From Typhlomys cinereus (lineage: Eukaryota; Chordata; Mammalia; Rodentia; Platacanthomyidae), in assembly GCA_023101885.1 (NCBI GenBank), contig JALPQD010000358.1, positions 620,001-684,000 of the forward strand: a stretch of 64,000 nt of DNA, in the 5' to 3' direction. Made by a program: the position numbers and the translations under genes. The notes below the pieces were generated by a model. It had not been told where the DNA came from and did no database searches. It worked only from the letters and a program-made list of their open reading frames with translations. Shown in pieces: positions 33,301 to 45,300 of this stretch. The first letter of the stretch is position 1. Every line of letters begins with the position of its first letter.

Positions 33301-36300
33301 CATTGACCAGACTGCCCAGATTCTTCTGTGTAGCTGACTGACTTTGATCCTTTCTGTCTTTACCTCCCGAGTGCATTGCATTACATCATGGGCCACCACA
33401 CCTGGCCTCAGGGTGGTTTACTTTTGGTCATAGTTTATTACCTGAAAGTATTTTGTTTATTTCTGCTACTGTTTGCAGAATGACAGGTGTGGTCCTGGAA
33501 CAGGTTACTATGATGCAGAAAAATGTGTGTGCACGTGCGTATGCGTGTGCACGTGTGCATGCCCGTGCACACTCTCTCTCTTGTGCCCCCTTTTATTTTT
33601 TTCTTTCATGTGTGTGTGTGGGATGTGTGTATGTGTATGTATTAGAGGACACTGTGTTTCCCTGTGGAGGACCAAGGGTGACTTCAGGAATCATCCTGGA
33701 TTGCTTCTACCTCCTTTTTGGTTTGCTCTTAGATTTCCCAGGCTCTGCCTGCTAGAACCCAAAGTGTAGGCCACTGCCATTACCACCTGCTTTTACATGG
33801 GACTTGGGGGTCAAACTCAGGATCTTCTGCTTGTGAAGCAAAGACTTAATTCCTGAGCCATCTCTCCAGACCCCCCCCAAAAAAAACTATGCTATTTTAA
33901 TAGAAAGACTGTTGCTGCCCTTTTCATTTCTAAGGTAATGCATTATTAAGACAAATTCAAGCAATAATGAAATATGTAATTGTAGGAAATACACTTCTGG
34001 CTCTGCTTCATTGTGGAAAGTGTATTATGGCCTATGTGTTTATGATACTTACATGTTTATAACATTTTATAATATGAATACAGTATTTCATAATAATTTT
34101 TAGCTAGGATTATATGTAAGAAGCTTAAGTCTTTTCCTTATATATCTTATTGGTAATTATTGAAAAGTAATTGTTTTATTGTAGAAGTTTTTAAACATAC
34201 CCAAGGATAGAAAAAGAGTAACACACTTGTACTTATTCTTGTTTCCATAATTTCTTTTACACTGCTCTACTTCATCTAGATGTATTTTGTAACTGAACTT
34301 TCAGAATGAATCCCTAAGATATGTGATCTTAACCACGATGTATGTGTTCACATGTAAAAATTATGCTTCCTCAAGGCCGTCAAACATCTGTTCAGCGTTG
34401 AAATTTCCCAGAGTAGTTGTTTTCCAGTGGACTTATTGTGACCTGTATTCAACAGGTCCTCACATTGCATTGAGTCTTAGGGTTCTTTTAATGTGTGAAA
34501 TCCCCCTCTTGTTTACTGTGCATTTATTTATACAGGCAACTAAGTAGAAGCCACAGCCTCCTCATAGGAGTGGGAATTCCGGTGACCGACTGCTCTCAGC
34601 CATCACTGAAAGAATTGTGGTGACTGTGGTGGTGGTGGTGGGGGGTGTGTGCTTGAAATCCTGGACGAGGCAGCAGTTTGGGTTCCAGAGCAGCCTGAGT
34701 TACATAGCAGGATTTGTTTCAGTACAGACCAAAACCCACCAAAAAAGTCAGGAAGAAATTGTTCTGCCTTCAGTAGTGAGACCTGAAGAAAAAGAGATTG
34801 TTTAGGGCTTAGGAGAGACCACACATCCCACTCCAACATAGATTGTTCCTCGAAGGATTTACCTTGGCAGTTTAGCCCTATACTCAGCTGTCGCTGACAT
34901 GATGACTTCAGGATCCAAGTCCTGCTTGAGCTCATCTGCGATAGTGCTCTTGCATTGCAGCTGGGACTGAGATGGCTTGCAGCATGGCTGCGTAACTGTC
35001 TCAGTTCTGAACTGTTGATAATTTGATTACAGGTTTCTTTTCCTTGATGGAGTCATTTAAATTTTTGGTTCATTGTTGAATAGATGTTTGTTAGAGTTAA
35101 CCCAGCAGATAATAAAAGTAACTTGTCCTTCTGATTGCTTCTGTGTGTTTTGTATTCACCCCAGCGCCTGGGGTGTGCTGAAATATGGGATGGCCTCCCC
35201 ATTTCCAACCAACCAACTCTCTTTGTTTTTCCTTGTGTTTGTATCTTAAGATTAAAGAAAAAAAGCATTGTGAAAATGATTGGGGTGTATAGAAAGAAAA
35301 TATTGAAAGTGATTGCTATGAACATATTGTCTGGATAAAGCCTGGTATCTTTTTAAAGAAAATATTAATATTTTCACTCTCCTGCTTATCTTTTACATCA
35401 GTATTTCAGTGAAAAATGATATAAAGCTACTTATGTACATTTTAACATGAAAATATCAGATATGTTTTCAGCTATTTGACTATTCAGCTTCTGATTTCCA
35501 GTAAGTATTTGGCGTTGTAAGTTTTGAGGTTCACTTTGGTGTGTTTGTCTTTCTTTTTGTTGTAGGCTTTCAACAGACAGTTGCATCTCTCCTCTTATGA
35601 AATTATAATTCCCTGGAGATTAACTAGAGAAAGAAGAGAAGCTCCAAGGCCTGATTCCAGACAGGTGTGTTATCTCTTCAGGACCATGACTGTAATAACA
35701 ATTTCTTTTTTTCTTAGTGAAGAATAGCATTGCAGCAGTGATTGGTTCAGATGGTATTCAGGCACCTCTTGGCATTGGTATCCATTGGGCATCATTTCAG
35801 TAATAGTGACTGATTGAACCTTAGTATCTATTTTTAAAGACAAAGTAGCTTATAAACTAGAATTCTCTGCTCAAGTTGGGGTGCTGGCTTTGTGGCTTTT
35901 CAGTCCTGACTGACTGGTGACTGTTGTGGTCACTGTAGTTTTATTATTGCAATGGGAATGAACATCTCTTGGTGGGTAGACCAATGCTAACTCACTGACA
36001 CTAGAGCATAGTAGTATATGGATTATCTGCATTTCATATCAGGGAGTTTTTATTAAAAGAATTTTCCATATTGCAGGAAACCTTGTGTCAATGGGATAAA
36101 GACTGTACAAAATTATATTTTTAACTGTTGTCCCCTTCTGTATATTTTATTTTGAAATAACGTATTTAGGCTACAATTCACTTTCTAAACACTTCAGTAG
36201 AGTAATAAAATATTTAATGTTAATATAATTTTGATGTAACAGATAATGGAGGGTAAATTTTATCTTCTTGCCTCTGAACACCTATACTCCCAGCTTTAAA

Positions 36301-39300
36301 GCAGCTCTCCTGTCATTTACGAATGGGGCACGTGAAAAGAATCCTGGGCTTAAAACAAGGAACTTTTCATTTTAACTTTTCCTTTAGGTGCTATGATTAA
36401 CTGGGTTGGTCATTCATCTGCACTTGCTGCTCTGTAAGTGCGGAGTGAAAGACTAAGATCTTCAGGTAGACAGTTTATTTCTTACTTTCATGTGCTTTTG
36501 GTTTTTACTGGACAGCCTGCCATCTGTCACATTGGCCTCAAAATGAAGTTCAGCCTTTCCTGCCTCGTGGTTTCTTTCCTTCCCTCACAGGGTGATGCAT
36601 TCTCAGCTTGGGGACTGTGCTGCTTTGGTAGCGTCTTTACTGGCACTGTGGATGTCAGTCCTCTTACTGTGATGGAATAGCTCATTTATATTCTCTAATA
36701 AATGTGTGGAGGAATATGCATGCTTGGTGCATATTGGACTGGCTTTTGAACAGTCATATTATTGTATAATTTACTCCTTGAAAACTGTTTATTGAGTATC
36801 TCCTCCATTGAACAGTGCAGACATTGGAGTGAACAAAGTGAACAAAAATCCGTCCAAATGGGTGCAGACCATCCCATCTAGTGATGGCAGAGAAAAGGTA
36901 TCAACGGATGAGTGTGCATCAGCTTGGGGTAAACGCAGGGAGGAAAAATAAGGAAAGAGAGGTGGGGGGCAGGAAGAGGTGGAGCAGGGTTTCATTTTCA
37001 GGTTGGCTGGGGAGCACCTTCCTGACCAGGTGACTGTCGCTGTTCCTCTTTTGGCTGCTGTGAGATACTCTAAGGGAGGAGAGGGAGATTTATTTGCTTA
37101 CGGTTCCAGGGGGAGATACAGATCATTGTGGTGGAGAGGGCGTGGCAGGCAGCAGAAGGTGGAGGTGGCTGAATTCACATCCCTCCTGGAGCATTGAAGA
37201 AGCTGGGTCTTGCTGGCTGTTGGTTGCAGGAGGGAGGATGATTTTACCAGCCCAGGGCAAGAGAGTATCCCAGAGATCTTCTGTCTTGTGATTCCTTTTA
37301 TCTGGTTTGCTCCTAGGAGGTTCCATCCAGATTTAGGGTTGGGCTTCATGTTGCAATCTCTCAGGAGTGGTCTGGCAGCTGGTCCCAAGTGTAGTCAGGT
37401 TGATAATGGAGATCAGCTATCCCCCTGACCCTTGAGTTACCAGAGGCTGAGCTTGGTTCTGGACTGTTTTACAAGTCCCTGCTTTAAAGGTTCAGCAGAA
37501 CGATGGCACTGTTGGGTGGTGGGTCTAGTGGGAGGAAGTTGGTGTGGCCTCGAAGAGACCCTGGGACCTTGTCTCTTCCTCTTATTGTTTTGCTTCCTAG
37601 ATGCCAGAAGCAGAATAGTTTTGCTCCTCCCTGTGATGCTGTGCCTCACAGGCCCACAGCCAGTGCAACAAACTGACTATGGGCCGAAACTAAGAATCTG
37701 TCAGCCAAGATAACCTTCAGCCTCTAAGTTGATTCTCCTCAAGTATTTTCTCACAGTAACGGAAGGTGACTAACATAGAAGGGAAACAAATGATCTTGAT
37801 CTCCTGATCTTCCTGCCTTCACCTCCTGAGTTCTGGGCTTGTTTGTACCTCTAGGCCTGATGACTTCTGTTTTTTTGTTGAAGTGTTAAAGCAAAGTTGA
37901 GTCTTCTGGTCACATCAAGCGCTTTGTCTAATGAAATGGTGGTTGCCGGGTGTGTTAGTCAGTTTTCTATCACTGTAATGAAATAATTAACCTATAAAGA
38001 AAAAAAAAGTTTATCTCGGTTAACAGATTCAGAGGTTCACCATGATTAACTGGGATAGGGTGAGGCAGCACATGGCAGCATTAGAGGGTAGAGCAAGTGC
38101 TGCCTCATTGAGCAGGGAGAGGAGGGTACAGAGTTTTTACAGTTTCTTCTAAGCTTCTGCCCTCACTATCAAACGACTGTTCACTAGGCCTCACCTCATG
38201 CTACCCTTGGGGAGACCAAGTCTTTATACATGGCCTTTAGAGGTGACCGATGTCCAAACTAGAACCCTGGGGACATTGTTTGAAGTACAGAAGAGAACTC
38301 CATGGTTTGATGGTACGGAACTGAAAGTTACCTAATGAACTGTAAGATACCTTCGATTGTAAGACACAGTCTTCACTGATACACTAGTGATAAAGAAACG
38401 GACCTGCTTGAGATCGCCATGTCTGTGCACCCAGTGTTTTCTTTCCAGAGATGTTAATGGGAAGAAGAAATGGTGGTTAGAGTTGATGGGATGGTGTGAG
38501 CCTCAGGAAGATGTAAAGTCAGGAAAGAGGATGAGTTTCTTTCGCATGCTTGCATAAATGGATAATCTGAAACTGATAGGTTTGTTTCATCTAGGTGAAA
38601 GAAGGAGCTATCTTTATGCAGTAAATAATGTGTGAATATGCTTAAAAAAATCATCCCTGAGAGCAAGTGCTTTATGAATGCAATTAAGAAGCGGTTCCAC
38701 AAACTTATTAGACTGATTTCCATGATTGGTTGGTAAGGGAAAGTAGAAATGGTTAGAATGTATTTTTATTGTATAAGAATAAAAATGAAGTTCTATAAAC
38801 AATTGCAGGCAGTGCCAAGGTATTTTAATTCACAGTAGACGTTTTTGTCTCTTATAGGTGTTATATTGATGCTAAATAATTTACAAGGCCATGTTTTATT
38901 TTTTCTTCTCTGTGCATTTAGGTGTCTTATAGAATTCAGGCTCAAGGAAAACAGCATGTTATTCACTTGGAAAGGAACACGTAAGAAATTTAATTTGCTT
39001 TGTCCTTTCAGTGCTGTGTTTGCATCAAATAATGTATTGATATGTTTCTAGGTAGATATTGTTTGCTAGGTTCTGGGCCCCAATGTGAACATATTTAGCC
39101 ATTCATGCCACTGTTGCTTAGTGTGGGCCTGCTTCCTTGTGGGAAGGCTGGCTAGGCTGGGAGTTCCAAAAGGAAAGCAAGCATTTCCAGTTTATACAAC
39201 TCTGGATGGAGTGAAGGGTGTGTGTGTATATGCATGCGTGTCTGGAGAGAGAGAGAGACAGATAGAGAGAGACAGACAGAGAGAGAGAAAGAAAGAAGAA

Positions 39301-39363
39301 TAGGGATAGATAGAGATAGAAAGAGATATAGACAGGGATAGACAAAGACAGAAAGAGAAGCAG

Positions 39364-39394
<31 letters not shown>

Positions 39395-42300
39395 TAGAGA
39401 GCAACAAGTGAGTGACTGAGGTGTCTGACTGAGGTCAACGTCTTGAAGAGACTCCATTCCACAGGATTCTTCCAGGTTTGTTCTCAGAGACTTCAGTGAA
39501 GGTGAAGGACTGCCCAGAACCTTGGTGAGCTTTGAGACTCTCCCAAGATGTGCCTCCTGATTAGTCACATTGTTTCAGGGGGATGAAGGCACATTTTTCT
39601 TGTGGATTTCCTGTACCCGGCTTCATGTAGTTGAAATCAAGAATGATGACCAGTTAAACTGGATGAAAGCAAGATACCAGGTGTGATAATCAGGTGTTGT
39701 ATGTCCAGACAATGTGGACAGTTGGTTCCCAGTATCTCGTGGGGAGCTTTTGAGTTTAGTGACCCATTATAAACCATGAATTAGTGTTGCGGGGTCAGGT
39801 TCTTGTGTTCTGAGTCAAAGATTAAAACCTGAACACAGGTAAAGGGAGGATTAAGGTAGAGTTTCTTAGTGGAGAGAAAGAATGGAACTCAAGGACTCCA
39901 GGCATGGAGTGCCATGAGGGACAGGCAGCCAAAGATGGCTGCCAAGGTCAGGAATATTTACTTAGGCAAGCCCGGAAAAATGGCTTTTCTTTGTTGGTTA
40001 GCTCATATTGAGGTCCAATCCAGTTAAGGCAGGTTTTATTAGAGGAGAGAAAGGCTGGAACTCAATGGACTCTAGGCATAGAATCCATGAGGGGCAAGTG
40101 AGCCAGAAAAACAACTCACAGACCCCAGACATAGGGTCCATGAGGGGCAAGTGAGCCAAAGATGGCTGGTAGGGTTAGGGGTATTTATAGGGTTAGGCAG
40201 GAACCAGAAAAGTGATTTTTCCTCATAACTCTAGTTTCTGCAAACCAAACCTGATTGGAACTTTTGGTCTCCTATATCTCATTGGTCTGTTCTTATCAGA
40301 ACCCAGCTCAGTCATCTTTCTGGACTTGTGGCTAACAATGGTCTAGTTGTTTCTTAGTTTATCTGCAATGGAGAGCTCCTCTCCATATTCTTTCATAAAC
40401 AGAGGGTTGGGGGAAGTGTGTGACCTTATCTCTGCAAAGGTGTAGAACTAGTTCCTCCAGATTGGCCAGGTGTTTTCCTTCAGGATAATCCCAGCAGTGG
40501 GGGATGACCTTTAAAGACCTTCCAAGACTTTCCCATCATGGTCCTGTTGTGAAACTGCCCCAAAACAACCTAATTTATTCATGTGAGTTGTATTAGAAAT
40601 ATTAAGGATACCTTCTGTGATATGTCTGTCATAACAAGCATTCTAAGCAGTTATAACAACACCTGTTGCTAAGCTTTTAGACTGATAGCACATGCTTTAC
40701 AGACAAATCAGGCAGCAGTCTTCTTGTTCTGCTGCTGTCTTCTAGGAATAATGTCTTTCCTGGAAAGACACAATAGGTTAAATGACTTATTCTGTTTTTC
40801 TTCCAGAGACCTTTTACCCAAAGACTTTGTGGTTTATACCTATGATCAAGATGGCTCTCTAATCTCTGACCATCCCAATGTGCAGGTAATGTATTTTCTT
40901 CTTGCAACTTTAAAACCATAGTCAGGCACCCACGGGGTCCTTTGCTCACTGAGGAAAGCCTTGGAGAAGTGATTTTCACAGAAATTGATCTGCTGTGTTG
41001 AGTGGTTAAGATCTATGTTTCAGAACCCAGAACAGCCATGTATGTGATGACAATCTCTGCTGATCATGAAGGGGAAGGGATGTTTTGAAAATGGAATTTC
41101 CCAGTATTTTTGAAGAATGTCAATATCGCTTGGGGCACATTTTCCTTTGGTCAGTAGTGTCCAGCTAGGCAGCATACCGCTGGCTGTTCTGGGTCTGAAT
41201 GTTCACAGCTTTGCTGAGGTTTCTTTCCCAGAGAGGTGTGGTCCCCTCTGTGTAAGGCAGAACAGTTCTCCAGGGGATGGAGCTGGCCTGGATTCCTCAA
41301 GGGATGCCTAGCTAAGGCCTCATATATTTTCCCAGCTCGCAGCATTCCTGGTGCTGGGAGTGTTTCACATCCCTTCTGGTATCCAGGTATCATGCATTGC
41401 TCTTTTTGCCATAGTTTTCGTGGACATGTAATCTTTCCCTCTGACCTTTGTGTGCTTTTCAAGATTGAATTCTTACGTTCATGTGCTTTCCTCAGATAAA
41501 CCTGTTTCAGGAACAGGGTTTCCTCTGTTTGTCAAATATCCCTTCGTGGTTACCAAATGTTATAGGTTCCCTGCTGTGCACCAAATGTTGCGGGAATGAC
41601 TGTCCCATTGTGGTTAGGTTCTTGTGTTCAGGAGCCGAAGATTGAAACCAGAACACGTGTAGAGGATTAAGGCAGAGTTTATTAGAGGAGAGAAAGGTTG
41701 GAACTCATGGACTCCAGACGTGAAGTGCCATGAAGGACTGAGATACCCTGGAAAACTCATGAACTCTAGGCATGGAATCCATGAGAAGCAGGCAGCTGGA
41801 ACCCGGAGAACTCATGGACTCTAGGCATGGAATCCATGAGAGGCATGGAGCTAGAAAACGAACTCATGGCACCTTGAGTGCATGAGGGGCAGATGCCTCA
41901 GAGACTTCATGGACCCCAGGCATGGAGTCCATGAGAAACAAGCAGCATGGCACTCGGGGTGCCATGAGGGGCTAGGGCACTGAAGATGGCTGCCAGGGTC
42001 AGGCATATTCGTACATTTAGGCAAGCCCGCGGAAACTGGCTTTTTCTTATTGGTTAGCGCCTTTGGGGCCCAACCCAGTTGCTCCTGGGCCAGCGTGGGG
42101 CTGGACATCAAGCTGTTTGTTGGATATGGAGGGCTCATCTCCATAATCCCTTCATAGGGAAGCTGACCATCTTATCTCTGGAGGACTGGAGTCAGTTCCT
42201 CAGCAGGGTGTTCCTTCAGAGTGATCTCAGCAGTAGGGGACGGCCTTCAGGAATTCTAAAGACCTTAGAGACCCATCCTGGCATAGTTGCTCTAATCCTG

Positions 42301-45300
42301 CCTTAAACCTAGGGCAACATTCTTTAATTTGTGTTGCTGGACAAAATATAAGGAAATACTGACTCTGTCTGTCACCTTCTAGCTCCCTGTGGGATTCCTT
42401 TCATGTTTTGCACATTTTTTGAAATTAGTAGAAGAGATTAATTTGCATTTTAATGTACACCAGACAAAGGATAATCCATTCGTTTCTGTATGTATTCAGA
42501 GTCTGCTATGTCAGGAACCCAAAGACCACATCAGTCTCCTCATGTGAAGATCTTAAATGGCATTCTTCTTTTGCGAGGTTTTTTGGCTTTCTTGAGATAT
42601 GCCAATAAGCATGAACTCTGGCTTTGTGTTTATTTCCTGGTGATGTTATATCAACCTGTAGGTGCTTGTATTGCTAATAGTCTCACTTTAAATTGGAGTA
42701 ATAGTTACTGATTTATGGAATTAGAGAGCTTAGAATGTTTGGGGGATACTTAGAAGAGTCAGTATGATAATTTGCAATTAAAATGTAAATATTATTTGTT
42801 ACTGAAAGAATATATACTTAAAGCTGCTAAAATAGATTTTAGTTATGTAGAAACGTATGTAGTTTTATTGAATTGTAATGCTTAGGTGTTTGAAAGTATG
42901 GTTGCAGGGGGTTTTATGTCCAGGAACTTGTTTGCGGGAGTCAAAAATTAAGACCAGAACACGGGAGGAGGATTAAGGCAGAGTTTATTAGAGGAGTGAA
43001 AGAAAGGAGTGACTCATATACATGAAGTCAGTGAGGGGTAAGGGAGCCATCTGGCTGGCAGGGTCAAGGTTATTTATAATCTTGGGCAAGACCAGGAAAA
43101 TTGGCCTTTCCTCATTGGTGAGTTCTAGTTTTTGTAAATCTAATTGGGACTTTTAGTCTCCTACTTCTAATTGGTCTGTTCATGTGGGAACAGCTCCATC
43201 ACCCAGATCTCTGACTCACCTTATGACTGAACTGTTTCTTCTGAGGAATTTAGCTCATCTGCATTTGAGGAATTCATATCCATATCCTTTCATAAAGAAA
43301 GGCTTGGGGGAAGTTGGTTACTTTATCTCAGTGGGAAATTGGCACTAACTTCCATATAGCTATGGTTTTCATTGATTCTTAAGATTGAAGTAACTTATAA
43401 AACTGACTTCTGGCTATCATTGTCAGTATCTTTCACAAGTTCATTTTTTCTTAAGAACATAGATTTAACAATTACTCAACATTTATTACTATATAAAGGG
43501 AAACTCTAAATTGTGATGTTAGAACGTGGAGAATCTTGCAGTATACTAGGCATTCCTGTAGCTTTGTCTACTGGTTGACTGATGTTTCCTTTGAGATCCT
43601 GGCTGTCTGGGTCCTGTGGCCAGTGGGCTGTTCTGGAGTAGTTCTGTGCTCCTCTGCTTCCAGTAGCCAAAGTTTTCCCTTATGGTTTATATGTTTCAAA
43701 TGGTATATGCCTGGTAGACCCTTATTGAAGTCTTGCAATTTAATTAGATGTTTTGTGGACTTACAAATGTGTTTTGTTATATTCTTGAGAACTATGCTAC
43801 TGAAAGTAAATTTTCCTTCCATCGTTTTCTTTGAAAGTTTGCAGGAATGATAAAAACAGACTTGGCAAAGTTAGGAGAATACAAACTTATTAACACATGA
43901 AAGGGCAGAGGCCACAATATGGAAAAAAAAATCACAGAATTGTGGTTACCCACTAGTCCAGAGCAATGTAGAAAAATACATGTAATCTTTTCTGCATGGG
44001 GAAGGGAAAAGAGACCAGTAAATAATTGTTGTGGGAACTATATGGGTTTGGAGGACCTGGGACAAAGTCCGTTTGGCCCACAGATGCTGGTTTGTTAATG
44101 TTTTGCAATGAGACTAAAGAGAGCTGTGTGACAATCACTTGCTCAGGGACTTTAGGCTGTGTTCCTTGTTAGTGGACTGCAGCAGAACCAAGTAGAATTC
44201 TGTAGAAATGCTTCATAAAAGAAGTTACTGAGCAGAGCCATGGGGAGAAGGGGGGGTTCAAGTGTCACCTTCTGGTGCCAGCCAGTTTCCTTGGTTTTAG
44301 TGTGTCCTTTTTTAAAATTTCATGTGTGTGTATGCAGGCATGTTTGGATGTATATGGTTGTATGTGCAAGTGCATGTTATGTGCATATGTGTGTGTAGGG
44401 AAGTTCATTTGCATTGTTGCTGATGAAATCATGACAAAACTGCTTACGGGAATAAGGGTTATATTTTCTTTTATGATTGATATAGTTCTTAGATCTGCTT
44501 GGGAGGAGAGCATTCACCATCCAAGGGGCCAAGTGAACAGGCCACACAAATCCATACAATGACTGAGAGGATAATCCTTATTTGCCAGACCAGCATATCT
44601 GACCAAGTACACACAAGGATGCCGACTTCCTCAACCAGCTCTCTGCGTTTATTCACCGTTCAGGTCCTAGGCCCACCCCTCTTGGGTTGGGCTTCCCCAT
44701 CAACTAGAAAATTTCCTGCAGCTTTGCTGTGGGCTTAACTCAACTACTGATTATCTACAAATGTTTCCAGAGCTTGAACCCATCATCTTGACAGTTTTAT
44801 TTAACTGTGACAGAAGCTGAAAGTTGACTTTGGGTGGGTGTCTTCAGCCATTCCCTACCTTAAAAAAAAAGCATTCTTCAGGTGGGGTCCGTCAGTTGAA
44901 CTCAGAGCCCACAATCAGCTAAGCTAGCTAGCTTGCTTGCTTTGGGGCTTCCCGTGATTACCTCTGACATACCTGCCCTGCTTTTATCTGAGTTCCAGGG
45001 ATTCAAATTCTCGTCCTCATACTTGCTTGCAGATGCCTTATTCTAAGCCATTTCTCCAGTCCAGTGTCGGTGTGTTTTGTCATAACTGCTTGATTGCTGC
45101 TTGACAGTTAACAGGAATCAATAATTTGGCTAAGGAGTTGTCTGCTAGGTTTCTCCTGGAAAGTTACTATTAAAAAAGTTACTATTTTTTTTTTTAAATT
45201 TAGTGTTTGGTTAGATGCTTTGAGACTGTGCAAACTCTTTGTAATTTCTCAAATAGTATCATCAGTTTCAGTATTTAGTATCTGCCTGATCAGCTGATAA

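Larger units (their letters stand above)
27496..35565 (+). other. ADAM9: ADAM9 intron 1
   Basis: 8.1 kb. The first few hundred bases continue the CpG island. T-runs lie at 28372-28389 and 28426-28443. About 29690-30060 is an antisense L1 ORF2 3'-end fragment and 30273-30477 a young SINE. 33265-33410 is an antisense B1, 33585-33875 an old B2-superfamily SINE. 34623-34640 is a GGT repeat followed by a B1-like remnant to about 34745. 30490-33260 and 33880-34600 show nothing I can name. Confidence 0.65.

Noticed and set aside
39118..39568. Minus-strand Ser/Leu-rich open frames of 114-138 codons
   Set aside because: They come from the GA-rich purine tract and have no domain content.
41700..41936. 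Regularly spaced palindromic repeats resembling a CRISPR array
   Set aside because: This is a mammalian chromosome, the units are imperfect, spacing is uneven, and they recur inside dispersed LTR-like copies.
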